Source: Cellvibrio fontiphilus (GTDB lineage Bacteria; Pseudomonadota; Gammaproteobacteria; Pseudomonadales; Cellvibrionaceae). Taken from it: 64,000 bases of DNA. Under the pieces are notes generated by a model, which did no database searches, was not told the origin of the DNA, and saw only the letters and a list, made by a program, of their open reading frames with translations. The DNA lies in the NCBI RefSeq assembly GCF_035317345.1, contig NZ_JAYKTU010000001.1; one strand, given 5' to 3'. This document shows, in pieces, positions 17,679-27,123 of the stretch (within the stretch, counting starts at the first letter, position 1; the number at the start of each line of letters is the position of its first letter). The position numbers and the translations under genes are program-made.

Positions 17679-18301
17679 TGGCCCTGTTCATGACAAGTAC
17701 GCTCAGCCTCGCCGCCCTCGCCAGCGCGGAAAAAATGCTCAACGCCGCGCTGCGCTACGACCCTGCCACACGCCTTGGACTCGCGCGCCTGGAAGGCAAA
17801 ATCCTCGCCGTACAAATCACAGCGCCAGCCATCACTATATTTGTGATGCCGATGGACGATGAGCTGCGCTTGATGGGCAATTGGGATGGTGATGTAGATA
17901 CGCGTATCACCGGATCAGCGCTTGCACTCGCGCAGCTATCGCAAACCCAAATCCACACTTTAAAACACAGCGGTGTCACGGTGATGGGTGATTTGCAGCT
18001 GCTCGCCGAGCTGCAGCGCTTGCTTAAAAATCTGGATATCGACTGGGAAGAAATGCTCAGCCAATTTACCGGCGATGTGATTGGTCACCAAAGCGCAGAA
18101 TTATTGCGCGCGCAACTCGGTTGGGTAAAAGATCGCGCCCGCCAGAGCCAGCGTTTGACGCGCGAATTTCTCACTGAAGAAGTACAAGCCCTGCCCGCCA
18201 AACCCGAGTTGGAGAGCTTTTACCAGCAGGTGGATGAGCTGCGTTTAGCGGTGGATCGCGCCGCCGCACGTATAGAAAAACTTATTGCGGAGCGAAAGTA
18301 G
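17678..18301 (+). CDS. ubiJ: Ubiquinone biosynthesis accessory factor UbiJ
   Basis: Lipid-binding scaffold protein of the aerobic ubiquinone complex, with an N-terminal SCP2-type sterol-carrier fold (about residues 20-120: LGLARLEGKILAVQI, LMGNWDGDVDTRITGSALAL) and a C-terminal helical coiled coil (from about 150). The 207-residue length is normal. The start overlaps the ubiE stop. The TAG stop lies inside the left arm of an inverted-repeat element (18298-18440), so the last codon or two and the stop come from the inserted sequence. Confidence 0.93.
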   Translation: MALFMTSTLSLAALASAEKMLNAALRYDPATRLGLARLEGKILAVQITAPAITIFVMPMDDELRLMGNWDGDVDTRITGSALALAQLSQTQIHTLKHSGVTVMGDLQLLAELQRLLKNLDIDWEEMLSQFTGDVIGHQSAELLRAQLGWVKDRARQSQRLTREFLTEEVQALPAKPELESFYQQVDELRLAVDRAAARIEKLIAERK

Positions 18302-18440
18302 GTTGGTGGCGAGGAACGAACCCCAACAAAGCAACGCGAATACATCGCTAAAAAATAAAATTTACGTTCGCATTCACGAAGGAAATTAAGCGTTAATTGC
18401 GAATAAGTCATGTTGGGGTTCGCTCCTCACCCCAACCTAC
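18298..18440. repeat. 143-bp MITE-like element with ~30-bp inverted ends between ubiJ and ubiB
   Basis: The left end GTAGGTTGGTGGCGAGGAAC continuing to CCCCAACA (18298-18328) pairs with the right end TGTTGGGGTTCGCTCCTCAC continuing to CCCAACCTAC (18411-18440), with three or four mismatches. The ~80-bp core is AT-rich and has no gene. From memory, GTAGGTTGGG-type inverted repeats occur widely in gammaproteobacteria as small non-autonomous elements. It splits the ubi operon and supplies the ubiJ stop codon. It is unrelated in sequence to the GC-rich repeats at 602 and 60.9-62.9 kb. Confidence 0.85.
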
Positions 18441-18469
18441 GCACGAACAAAAAGAGAATTGAATTTCTA

Positions 18470-20125
18470 ATGGTTTTTTTTCGCCTCTTAAAGATCCTGC
18501 GCGTATTCGCCCGCTATCGCCTCGATCAATTACTGCCCGCCAACTTGCCCTTCGCCGCGCAACTCTTGCTGGTATTTTTTAAACTCTTCCCCACACCGCG
18601 CTCAGCCAAGGGCGAGCCTATGACACGCGGTGAATGCCTGCGCCGCGCCTGTGAAGATTTGGGGCCGATCTTTGTTAAATTTGGCCAGCTGTTATCAACA
18701 CGCCCCGACCTGGTTCCCGCCGATATAGTGCTGGAACTCAATCACCTGCAAGACAATGTCGCGCCCTTTGCGCCGGAGGAATTCCAGCGCATTGTGGAGT
18801 CATCGCTGGGCGCAAAAATCAGCACTATTTTTGCCAGTTACGATGCCGCGCCGCTCGCTTCCGCCTCCATTGCGCAAGTACACACCGCGGTGCTCAACAA
18901 TGGCCGCGAGGTAGTGATTAAAGTCGTTCGCCCCGGAATTGAGCGGGTGATTGAGCAGGATATTCAACTGTTGTTATTGGTCGCCCGCTGGGTGGAAAAA
19001 AATACCCTCGATGGCAAACGCCTGCACCCGGTGGAAATTGTGCAGGATTACCGCACCACCATTTTTGACGAACTGGATTTGCAGCGTGAAGGCGCCAATG
19101 CTTCACAGCTGCGCCGCAATTTTTCCGCCTCGCCCCTGCTGTATGTGCCGGAAATTTACTGGGACTACAGCCGCAGTAACGTATTGGTGATGGAGCGCAT
19201 TTACGGCATTCCCGTCACCGATGTTGCGGCGCTCACCGCACAGGGCACAGATATGAAAAAACTCGCCGAGCGCGGCGTAGAAATTTTTTTCACCCAGGTG
19301 TTTGAGCACAATTTTTTCCATGCCGATATGCACCCCGGCAATATTTTTGTCGCGCGGAAAAATCCGCAACTGCCACAATATATCGCCGTGGATATGGCGA
19401 TTGTCGGTTCACTCACGCGCGAGGATCAATACTATTTAGCGCGCAACCTGCTCGCCATGTTTCGCCGCGATTATCGCTTGGTGGCGGAACTGCACGTGCA
19501 AAGCGGCTGGGTGCCAAGCAGTGTGCGTGTGGAAGAATTGGAAGCAGCGATTCGCACGGTATGCGAGCCGATTTTTGAAAAACCGCTCAAAGAAATTTCC
19601 TTTGCCAATGTGCTGCTGAGTTTATTCCGCACCGCGCGCCGCTTTGAAATGGAAGTACAGCCGCAACTGGTACTGCTGCAAAAAACCCTACTCAACATTG
19701 AAGGTCTCGGCCGCCAGCTATACCCGGATCTGGATTTATGGGTGACAGCCCATCCGTTTTTGGAACGCTGGTTAAAAAACCGTTTCCACCCCAAATCCCT
19801 CTGGGGCGAATTTAAACGTTATGCCCCTGAGTGGATGGAAAAATTCCCACAGGTGCCGGATTTAATTTTCAACAGTTTGCAACAGCTGCCACTTATCAGC
19901 CAAAAGCTGGATGCATTGGAGCAGGATCTAAGCCAGCGCAATCTGCAGCGGCATCGCGGTCGCCGCAAATTAATTGCGTTACTGGCCTTTGGTGCAGCGG
20001 GATATCTCCTCTACAGGGATACCCAGGGTTCAGCGGTATTACAGGATTGGCTGACGACAGATGTATCGCCGGCAACGATTGCACTGGCTGCAATTGGCTT
20101 GGTGGCGCTTTGGTTCAGGCGATAA
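18470..20125 (+). CDS. ubiB: Ubiquinone biosynthesis protein UbiB (ABC1 kinase-like)
   Basis: Atypical protein-kinase-like ATPase (UbiB/ADCK/Coq8 family) needed for ubiquinone synthesis. At 551 residues it matches E. coli UbiB (546). The family motif KFGQLLSTRPDLVP is near residue 66; EVVIKVVRPG holds the nucleotide-binding Lys; FFHADMHPGNIFV and YIAVDMAIVG are catalytic- and metal-binding-like. Two membrane helices at the C-terminus (from about 505) anchor it. I use the ATG at 18470 (MVFFRLLKILRVFARYRLDQ), which aligns with homologues. An upstream Met would read through the inverted-repeat element. The ribosome site is weak (AGAGAA). Confidence 0.96.
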   Translation: MVFFRLLKILRVFARYRLDQLLPANLPFAAQLLLVFFKLFPTPRSAKGEPMTRGECLRRACEDLGPIFVKFGQLLSTRPDLVPADIVLELNHLQDNVAPFAPEEFQRIVESSLGAKISTIFASYDAAPLASASIAQVHTAVLNNGREVVIKVVRPGIERVIEQDIQLLLLVARWVEKNTLDGKRLHPVEIVQDYRTTIFDELDLQREGANASQLRRNFSASPLLYVPEIYWDYSRSNVLVMERIYGIPVTDVAALTAQGTDMKKLAERGVEIFFTQVFEHNFFHADMHPGNIFVARKNPQLPQYIAVDMAIVGSLTREDQYYLARNLLAMFRRDYRLVAELHVQSGWVPSSVRVEELEAAIRTVCEPIFEKPLKEISFANVLLSLFRTARRFEMEVQPQLVLLQKTLLNIEGLGRQLYPDLDLWVTAHPFLERWLKNRFHPKSLWGEFKRYAPEWMEKFPQVPDLIFNSLQQLPLISQKLDALEQDLSQRNLQRHRGRRKLIALLAFGAAGYLLYRDTQGSAVLQDWLTTDVSPATIALAAIGLVALWFRR

Positions 20126-20180
20126 TTTCTGTGTGCGTAAAACCGGCCAAGGCCGGGCATAGTGCAAGGTTTTAAAATCA

Positions 20181-20200
20181 GGGCTTGATGAATCAAGCCC
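20181..20200. terminator. Hairpin after ubiB, possible terminator
   Basis: GGGCTTGAT-GA-ATCAAGCCC is a near-perfect stem, but it is followed by CCTCCG rather than a T-run, so termination strength is doubtful. Confidence 0.4.
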
Positions 20201-20334
20201 CCTCCGACATTATATCCGCAACATTTTTTATACCACTTTTTCTAAACAAAACTTCATAAAGCCCGCGTAGCTATTCTGAATCCTTCTGTTATTATCGATA
20301 ATCAACAATAGCGATAGTGAAGGATTTCATTGTT

Positions 20335-22173
20335 ATGTCGAGCGCGACGCGTATTCTGTTGGTCGATGACACGCCTGAAAATCTGGATGTGCTAAGTGGC
20401 ATTCTGGAAGATCTGGATTGCCAGCTGATAGTGGCAACATCCGGGGAACGCGCCCTGGAGCTGGCCACCCGCCGCCTGCCTGATTTAATCCTGCTCGATG
20501 TGATGATGCCTGACATCAACGGTTTTGATGTTTGCACCCGGCTTAAAGGTGAGCTGAGCACTACCGAAATTCCCATCATTTTTGTCACTGCCCGCACCGA
20601 CGATATCAGCCAGGGATTTCGCGTCGGCGGCGCTGATTACATCACCAAACCGATTAATGCCGACGAAGTGCGCGCGCGGGTGCGCCACCAGTTAGAGCGT
20701 CAGGCCATGCTTGCGGAGTTAAAATCCTTTAACCGCGAACTGGAAACCAAAGTGCGTGAACGCACCTCGGAACTCACCATCGCCAACCGCCAATTGCGCG
20801 AGGAAATCAACGAGCGGCGCTATATGCAAGACCGCTTGAATTACCTTGCCACTCACGATTTTGTCACCCGCCTGCACAACCGTAACGCCCTTGAATCCTT
20901 TGTGTCTGAATTACTCGCACGCATCCAAGTGCAGGAGGTTAATGCCTCGTTTTTGATGATCGACATCGACCGGTTTCGTGTCGTTAATGAGAGTTGCGGT
21001 AGCATCGCCGGCGACGAACTGCTGCGTCAGTTTGCCGACAGCATCAGCGGTTTGTTGAGCCGAAATGATTTTTTTGCGCGCTTGGGCGGCGACAGGTTTG
21101 CCGTAGTCACTTATTGCGAGGAGGGCGATAAAGGCGAAGCCCTGGCGCAATCCATTCTGACGCACCTGCGGGATTTCAAATTCCAGTGGGAAGATCGTCA
21201 ATTCACCCTCGCTGCATCCATCGCCACAGTGCCACTGGCGCGCACAATGGTGAGCTACGATCAGGTGTTACTCGCAGCAGACGAAGTCATTTTTGTCGCC
21301 AAACAAGAAGCGCGTGGCGGCATATACACTTACGCCGATGCTGCCAAGCGCAGCAATTTGCACAAGGACAATATCAATTGGGCATCGCGTTTGGTGGATG
21401 CCATCCACAGTCAGGCCTTCCGCGCCTACTTCCAAATGATTGAATATTTTCCCGTAACCCAGGAAGCGGCAGCACCCTGTTACCGGCTCGAAGTGTTGAT
21501 GCGTTTGTGGGATGCAGAACATCAGCGCATGGTATCGCCCGGCGAATTTATCGGCCCGGCAGAGCGGTTGCACTTAATTCCTGAACTGGACAAATGGATA
21601 CTGAATGCCACCCTCGCCTTTTTTGATCAGCACCGCGATTTGCTGGAAAAAATGGATATGGTGTCCATTAACATTTCGGCCTTCTCTATTCGCGAAACCC
21701 ATTTCGCCAGCGCCATCACCAACAGTTTCGCGCAGTATAATTTACCGCCACAAAAATTTTGTTTTGAGCTGACAGAAACTCAAGCCATTGTGAATGTTGA
21801 TGCAGCACGCCAGTTCATGCAATTGCTGCGCAACTTTGGTTGTCATTTTGCACTGGATGATTTTGGTAGTGGTTTTGCCTCCTACGCTTACCTGCATCAA
21901 TTGTCCTTCGATAAAATTAAAATCGACGGCATTTTTGTACGCGATATGGATACCGATGCATCGCATTACGCGATGGTGAAATCCATTATAGAAATGGCGG
22001 AGTCACTCAATAAAGAAGTGATTGCAGAATTTGTGGAAACACCGGAAGTTGCCAACAAATTGTATGCGCTGGGTGTGCGCTGGGGTCAGGGTTACCACCA
22101 CCACCGACCACAGGCGTTAACCTACCAGTCGCTGGAAAAATTACTGCAAGTGAACACCGGGCAGCATAATTAA
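20335..22173 (+). CDS. Response regulator with degenerate GGDEF and EAL phosphodiesterase domains
   Basis: A 612-residue cytoplasmic regulator of cyclic-di-GMP. Receiver domain 1-120 (acidic pocket DD11-12, phosphoacceptor Asp55 in LLDVMMPD), coiled coil 125-170, GGDEF domain about 170-340, EAL domain about 360-605. The GGDEF signature is GGDRF (251-255), so diguanylate cyclase activity is probably lost. The EAL domain keeps key residues: Glu386 (written EVLMR), NIS, ELTET, LDDFGSGF (Asp508-509), KIKIDG, and Glu in AEFVET. So c-di-GMP hydrolysis is likely, perhaps gated by GTP and phosphorylation. GYHHHRP replaces the usual GYLFxRP near the end. The start ATG has AAGGA ten bases upstream. The next gene, 19 bp on, is a histidine kinase and likely partner. 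Confidence 0.92.
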   Translation: MSSATRILLVDDTPENLDVLSGILEDLDCQLIVATSGERALELATRRLPDLILLDVMMPDINGFDVCTRLKGELSTTEIPIIFVTARTDDISQGFRVGGADYITKPINADEVRARVRHQLERQAMLAELKSFNRELETKVRERTSELTIANRQLREEINERRYMQDRLNYLATHDFVTRLHNRNALESFVSELLARIQVQEVNASFLMIDIDRFRVVNESCGSIAGDELLRQFADSISGLLSRNDFFARLGGDRFAVVTYCEEGDKGEALAQSILTHLRDFKFQWEDRQFTLAASIATVPLARTMVSYDQVLLAADEVIFVAKQEARGGIYTYADAAKRSNLHKDNINWASRLVDAIHSQAFRAYFQMIEYFPVTQEAAAPCYRLEVLMRLWDAEHQRMVSPGEFIGPAERLHLIPELDKWILNATLAFFDQHRDLLEKMDMVSINISAFSIRETHFASAITNSFAQYNLPPQKFCFELTETQAIVNVDAARQFMQLLRNFGCHFALDDFGSGFASYAYLHQLSFDKIKIDGIFVRDMDTDASHYAMVKSIIEMAESLNKEVIAEFVETPEVANKLYALGVRWGQGYHHHRPQALTYQSLEKLLQVNTGQHN

Positions 22174-22192
22174 TCTTTCAGGAATCGCGCCG

Positions 22193-24967
22193 GTGAGTTT
22201 CAACACTCGAAAAAAAATATACCTGCTACTCAAACTGCCCGCACTCAACCTGCTATTTGCACTGGGTTATTTTTTGTTGGCGCAATTTGGCAGCGCATGG
22301 AGTTCACTCACCGCACAGGTTTCACTTATTTGGCCAGCGGCAGGCTTTGCACTTTTTGGTGTATTGCTATTTGGATTGCGTGTTGCGCCGGGTTTATTTG
22401 CAGGTGCACTTGCCGCTAATCTCGTGACACACTTTTATCCCGCCTTTGGCTCAGGAGCCACCGGCTGGCTGGCTGGCATTCTGGTAAGCGCCGCGATGGT
22501 GACACAGACAATTCTGATCGCCCGCCTCAACCGAGGCATTTTGAATAAAAACCTGCTGGTCAATTTACCGCGCACCCTGGGTTTTATTGGCAGCGTTTTT
22601 GCCGGCGCTTTAATAGCGCCATCACTGGGCATAGCCACCTTTGCCTATCTGGAATTAGTACCGGATGGTGAACAAGCCAAAGCCTGGGCGTTCTGGTGGA
22701 TGGGCGACAGCATTGGCATGCTCACATTCACCGCGTTACTGGCCTGGCTATTGATCCCCCGCGTGCGCCATAACCTGCATGCCCAGGCATTTTTATTATT
22801 GTGTGTGGGCGTTGGGCTGGTGTTTTTTTTAGTCTCGGCGCTGGGTTATATCCAGCATTCCGAGGCGCAGCGTCTGGCAGAAGCCGTCAAATCAATGACC
22901 CTCAATCACCCCGTTGATTCACGCCCTTGGTACATTCCCAGCTGGCTACAAATTTCTGCTCTGGCGATAGGTTTAACCCTTATAGGCTTGCTGTCTGCAT
23001 ACATTCGCACGCGCCAACAGCACGATGAATTGCTCAGGGAAAACCAGCGCAAACTGGAAGAAGAAATTCTTTCGCACACCCAGGCGCTGCGCAAGGCCAA
23101 TGACTGGCTGCTCAATGAAGTAGTACAGCGGCAGCAAACACAGGAGCAATTGCAGGAGTCGCAACAAGCCCTACGCGCTCGCGAGCAGCACCTGCGCAGC
23201 CTGCTGGATAATATCCCCGACCCGGTGTGGTTTAAAAATTTGCAGGGGGTTTACATCAGCTGTAACAAAGCCTTTGCCAAAATATTGGAACTGACGGAAG
23301 CGGAAATCGTTGGCAAAAGTGAAGAGCAATTAGTGAACCCCGAGCTTGCCGCGCTATTTCAAAAAAATGATCAAGCCACGTTGCAAAGCGACTCATCCCA
23401 CCGCTACGAACAACTGATTATTATCAACAACGAACACCGCTATTTACTCGACACCATTAAAGTTGCGTTGCACAACGACAAAGGTGAAGTCACGGGTATA
23501 TTGGGTATCGGCCGCGACGTTTCCGCACAGAAAGATGCCGAGCGCCAATTATCCCTTGCCAAAGAAGCTGCCGAAGAAGCGACCAGGGCGAAGAGTCGTT
23601 TCCTCGCCAATATGAGTCACGAAATTCGCACACCATTGAATGCCGTGCTGGGCTATACCCAATTATTAATGCGCGACCAAAGTATTACTGGAACCCAGCG
23701 CGAGCGCTTGCAATTAATTCTGGTATCCAGCCAACGCTTGTTAGGCTTGATTAACGATGTGCTGGATTTATCCAAAATTGAATCCGGTGTGCTCAATTTA
23801 CGTAAGGAATATTTTGATTTACACCAGGAGGTGGCCGATATCCAAACCATTATGGCAGAGCGTGCCGACAGCAAAGGGCTGCAGTTGATTACACAAGTGG
23901 ATTTGCCCAGCCCTTATATTGTCAAAGGCGACCGACAAAAAATCGGGCAAATTTTATTAAACCTTTTGGGCAATGCCATAAAATTTACCCCGCAGGGCAG
24001 TGTGAGTTTGTACGTAGCCAATTTACAGGGTGAAGTAGAATTTGTGATTGGCGATACCGGCCCGGGCATTTCCGAACAGGAATTGGCTGATTTATTTGCC
24101 GCATTTAAACAAGGACAAGCCGGCGAAGATGTTGGCGGCACAGGGCTGGGCTTAACCTTGTCGCGCCACTTGGCCGAAGGCATGGGCGGCAGCCTGCACC
24201 TTTCCAGCGTGCTCGGGCAAGGCACACTCGCGCATTTGCGCCTGCCCTTGGTGAGTGAAAATATTGTGCTTGATACCCGGCAGCAGCCAAAGGCAACACG
24301 CATGGAGGAGAACTGCCACATCAAAGCACTGGTAGTGGAAGACGATTTTGCCAGCTGTGAAATTTTAATGGATTTGCTGCAACAAATTGGCTGCGACACC
24401 TACGCCGCACACGATGGCCGCGAGGGACTAGCCATGTGCCAGGCCCATGAGTTCGATATTATTTTTACCGACATTCGCATGCCGGGCATGAACGGGCTGG
24501 AAATGTTTCGCCAATTGCGCTTGCGCGACAACTATCAACAGACACCAATTGTGGCGGTCTCCGCCTCCAGCCTGGAACACGAACGCAGTTATTATCTGGC
24601 GCAAGGCTTTCAGGAATTTATCGGAAAACCTTATGCGTTTGACGATATAGTAAAAGCCGTGCGTCAATTTACCGCAGCGCGTTTTACCGATGACGCAGAA
24701 GTAAAATTGGCAGGTGAAAATCACCCGGCGCTGAGCCTGTTACAACAGCCGGATTTGGCGGCACAAAAAAATTTGCTGGCCGAACTAAACAAAGCCGCCG
24801 CGAGTGGCGATATGGCTAAATGTAAAAAAATCATGGCCGAATTCAGCGCTGAAAATATCGGCGCGCAACGCCATCAACAATTATCAACAGCGCTGCGGCA
24901 ATACGATTTGGAGCGAGTAGAAACACTGATCAATGCCTGGTTGATTAGCAGCGGCAACCAGAATTAA
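22193..24967 (+). CDS. MASE1-PAS hybrid sensor histidine kinase
   Basis: A 924-residue inner-membrane sensor. About eight membrane helices make a MASE1 domain (1-270); coiled coil 275-330; PAS domain about 330-450 (LLDNIPDPVWFKNLQGVYISCNK); HisKA with His476 in MSHEIRTPLN; ATPase domain with N-box LLNLLGNAIKF, DTGPGIS and GGTGLGLTLSRHL; C-terminal receiver (about 708-825) with Asp760 in FTDIRMPG. A helical tail of about 100 residues follows, without a recognisable HPt histidine motif. The start is a GTG at 22193 with AGGA upstream. The 19-bp gap to the GGDEF/EAL gene suggests one operon and phosphotransfer to that regulator's Asp55. The stimulus is unknown. Confidence 0.93.
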   Translation: MSFNTRKKIYLLLKLPALNLLFALGYFLLAQFGSAWSSLTAQVSLIWPAAGFALFGVLLFGLRVAPGLFAGALAANLVTHFYPAFGSGATGWLAGILVSAAMVTQTILIARLNRGILNKNLLVNLPRTLGFIGSVFAGALIAPSLGIATFAYLELVPDGEQAKAWAFWWMGDSIGMLTFTALLAWLLIPRVRHNLHAQAFLLLCVGVGLVFFLVSALGYIQHSEAQRLAEAVKSMTLNHPVDSRPWYIPSWLQISALAIGLTLIGLLSAYIRTRQQHDELLRENQRKLEEEILSHTQALRKANDWLLNEVVQRQQTQEQLQESQQALRAREQHLRSLLDNIPDPVWFKNLQGVYISCNKAFAKILELTEAEIVGKSEEQLVNPELAALFQKNDQATLQSDSSHRYEQLIIINNEHRYLLDTIKVALHNDKGEVTGILGIGRDVSAQKDAERQLSLAKEAAEEATRAKSRFLANMSHEIRTPLNAVLGYTQLLMRDQSITGTQRERLQLILVSSQRLLGLINDVLDLSKIESGVLNLRKEYFDLHQEVADIQTIMAERADSKGLQLITQVDLPSPYIVKGDRQKIGQILLNLLGNAIKFTPQGSVSLYVANLQGEVEFVIGDTGPGISEQELADLFAAFKQGQAGEDVGGTGLGLTLSRHLAEGMGGSLHLSSVLGQGTLAHLRLPLVSENIVLDTRQQPKATRMEENCHIKALVVEDDFASCEILMDLLQQIGCDTYAAHDGREGLAMCQAHEFDIIFTDIRMPGMNGLEMFRQLRLRDNYQQTPIVAVSASSLEHERSYYLAQGFQEFIGKPYAFDDIVKAVRQFTAARFTDDAEVKLAGENHPALSLLQQPDLAAQKNLLAELNKAAASGDMAKCKKIMAEFSAENIGAQRHQQLSTALRQYDLERVETLINAWLISSGNQN

Positions 24968-24979
24968 AACTCACTCGGA

Positions 24980-25345
24980 TTATTCAATCACCGCGCCCCA
25001 GCCATCGGATGTTCCACCCAGGGGGCCAGCCAATGCTTGTAAGTGCGTCTGGATACGTTGAATCTCAGCGTATTCAGGCACCATCTTGATAAATGCCACC
25101 ACTGCCCAATAGGGCCAGGAATCTTCGTTCTCCGGAGTCATCGCCTCGCCCTCTTCCAGATCACCTTCGTCATAAAGTGCATGAGCGGTGTAACCTGCTG
25201 CTTTTAATGCTTGTTCAATTGTCAGTGCAGCAGCTTCGTCAGGGCAGTGCACACCAAATTCCAGATCCATCGGTTGGCTCAAATCTATGCCGTGTTCGTG
25301 CAACATTTGCAGCAAGCCGCCATCGTCATCATTAGGAAAGTTCAT
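24980..25345 (-). CDS. rraB: RraB-family regulator of RNase E (ribonuclease E inhibitor RraB)
   Basis: A small acidic 121-residue protein. The N-terminus FPNDDDGGLLQMLHEHGIDLSQPMDLEF and the C-terminus GGTSDGWGAVIE are RraB-domain hallmarks. Known RraB binds RNase E and alters which mRNAs are cleaved. No signal peptide is seen. It is read convergently with the histidine kinase, and only 12 bp separate the stops. dtd lies 63 bp upstream on the same strand. The family call is firm; RNase E binding in this organism is assumed. Confidence 0.85.
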   Translation of the reverse strand: MNFPNDDDGGLLQMLHEHGIDLSQPMDLEFGVHCPDEAAALTIEQALKAAGYTAHALYDEGDLEEGEAMTPENEDSWPYWAVVAFIKMVPEYAEIQRIQTHLQALAGPLGGTSDGWGAVIE

Positions 25346-25408
25346 ACAAGACTCCGCAATAAAAAATAAATAGAAAAGGAAGCAACTGAATAGTGAGAAA
25401 CAAGAAAT

Positions 25409-25849
25409 TTATTCTGCGCTGAGCATAAAAGTCACAGGCCCGTCATTAACAAGAGCAACCTTCATATCTGCCGCAAAAATACCTGTGGCTACCGGCTGGT
25501 GACGCAAACGCAATTGTTGAACAAAATAATCATAAAGTTGCTGTGCCTGGGCAGGTGGTGCCGCCGAGGAAAAACTCGGGCGCAAACCTTTGTTGGTATC
25601 AGCCGCCAAAGTAAATTGCGAAACCACCAAAATACCGCCGCCAATTTGTTGCACATTACAATTCATTTTATTGTTGTCGTCGGCAAAGATCCGGTAGGCG
25701 AGAATTTTATCGATAAGCTTATCGGCAATTTCACGGGTATCGTTCTTTTGAATTCCAAGCAGCAACAATATTCCCTGCCCGATCTCACCAACGATATTGT
25801 TGTCCACTTTTACCGATGCTTCGCTCACGCGCTGTAACAAGCCCAACAT
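25409..25849 (-). CDS. dtd: D-aminoacyl-tRNA deacylase
   Basis: Removes D-amino acids (and glycine) mischarged on tRNA. The 146-residue protein has N-terminal MLGLLQRVSEASVKVD, the catalytic SQFTLAAD motif and the C-terminal NDGPVTF with the Gly-cisPro motif that selects chirality. Length and motifs are canonical. It follows pip on the same strand across a gap containing a strong hairpin, as in Pseudomonas (pip-dtd). Confidence 0.97.
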   Translation of the reverse strand: MLGLLQRVSEASVKVDNNIVGEIGQGILLLLGIQKNDTREIADKLIDKILAYRIFADDNNKMNCNVQQIGGGILVVSQFTLAADTNKGLRPSFSSAAPPAQAQQLYDYFVQQLRLRHQPVATGIFAADMKVALVNDGPVTFMLSAE

Positions 25850-25912
25850 AAATTTTATTCAACTCTCTGGCTGCGTATTGCCGCAGCAAATAAATAACAA
25901 CAGTCACTAACG

Positions 25913-25938
25913 ATAACGGAGCCACTGGGCTCCGTTAT
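25913..25938. terminator. Strong hairpin between pip and dtd
   Basis: ATAACGGAGCC-ACTG-GGCTCCGTTAT is a perfect 11-bp stem without a clear T-run. It may attenuate or protect the pip transcript rather than fully terminate it. Confidence 0.5.
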
Positions 25939-25960
25939 TGGTGGATGCTAAAGCTGATTA

Positions 25961-26932
25961 TCAAGCGAGGCGATCACTGGTATTGAGCAGCTTTTTAGCC
26001 ATATCATCAGTAGCACGAATAAGGGCATCAACAATACCCGGCTCGCGCGAGGCATGGCCGGCTTCGCGAATAATTTGCAGCTCCGAGCCCGGCCAGGCTT
26101 TGTGCAGCGCATAGGCGTTGTCCAGCGGGCAGATCACATCGTAACGCCCATGCACAATGGTGCCGGGAATGCCCGCAAGCTTGTGGGCATCGCGCAGAAT
26201 TTGGTTGTGCTCCAAAAAGGCATTATTGACAAAATAATGCGCTTCAATGCGTGCCAGCGACAGGGCGCGATGCGGCTCGGTGAACGAATCCACAACATCC
26301 TGACAGGGCTTCAAAGTGGCAGTGCGCCCCTCCCATCCCGCCCAGGTTTTGGCTGCCGACATCTGCTGGATTTGGTTTTCTCCAATCAACTGGCGATAGT
26401 AGGCGCCCATCAAATCGCTGCGCTCTGCTTCGGGAATTTGCGCAACAAAATCTTCCCAGAAATCGGGAAATAAACGGCTGGCACCCTCCTGATAAAACCA
26501 CAATAGATCCTCGCGACGGCACAGGAAAATGCCGCGCAAAATCAAACCCAATACGCGCTCTGGGTAGGTTTGGGCATAGACCAGACTCAGGGTTGAACCC
26601 CAGGAACCGCCAAACAATACCCACTTGTCGATACCCAGAGTTTGGCGGATAACTTCGATATCCTCTACCAACTTTTGGGTGGTGTTGTTTTCCAGCTCGG
26701 CATGGGGGCGCGAGCGGCCGGCACCGCGCTGGTCAAACAACACAATGCGATAAACTTCCGGATCAAAAAACCGGCGGTCATATTTACCGCAGCCAGCGCC
26801 CGGGCCGCCATGTACAAACAAGACTGGTATTCCATCGGGGTTTCCCGATTCATCAACATACAGTTCGTGGGGTGCTTCTACGGCAATTTGGTGGCGTTGG
26901 TAGGGTTTGATCTCGGGATAAAAAATCTGCAT
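25961..26932 (-). CDS. pip: Proline iminopeptidase
   Basis: Cytosolic alpha/beta-hydrolase that removes N-terminal proline from peptides. The 323-residue protein shows HGGPGAGC (oxyanion region), FDQRGAGRSRPH, the nucleophile elbow GGSWGSTL, and catalytic His in EAGHASREP. An Asp in the HGRYDVICP segment probably completes the triad. It closely fits the S33 family. It is upstream of dtd on the same strand. Confidence 0.96.
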   Translation of the reverse strand: MQIFYPEIKPYQRHQIAVEAPHELYVDESGNPDGIPVLFVHGGPGAGCGKYDRRFFDPEVYRIVLFDQRGAGRSRPHAELENNTTQKLVEDIEVIRQTLGIDKWVLFGGSWGSTLSLVYAQTYPERVLGLILRGIFLCRREDLLWFYQEGASRLFPDFWEDFVAQIPEAERSDLMGAYYRQLIGENQIQQMSAAKTWAGWEGRTATLKPCQDVVDSFTEPHRALSLARIEAHYFVNNAFLEHNQILRDAHKLAGIPGTIVHGRYDVICPLDNAYALHKAWPGSELQIIREAGHASREPGIVDALIRATDDMAKKLLNTSDRLA

Positions 26933-27123
26933 AAACTGGCCTTGTTTGAAACAGTATTAGGGGCATTCACAGCGACGTTGAATTCACCTAAAGGTAGCAC
27001 ATCCCCCTGTTAAACCCGAATCTTTTCTCTGTGCGCTGAACCGGTTAAAGCACTTAACAAAGCTTTATTTGCCGCGCCAATACCCGCTTGTTAACCTGAC
27101 GCAAACTAATAGAGGAGAGAACT

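Noticed and set aside
18410..18469. Longer ubiB start at 18410
   Set aside because: The extra residues are encoded by the right end of the inverted-repeat element and do not fit the UbiB N-terminus.
22193..24967. C-terminal HPt domain on the hybrid kinase
   Set aside because: The last ~100 residues are helical, but I see no HxxKG-type phosphoacceptor motif.
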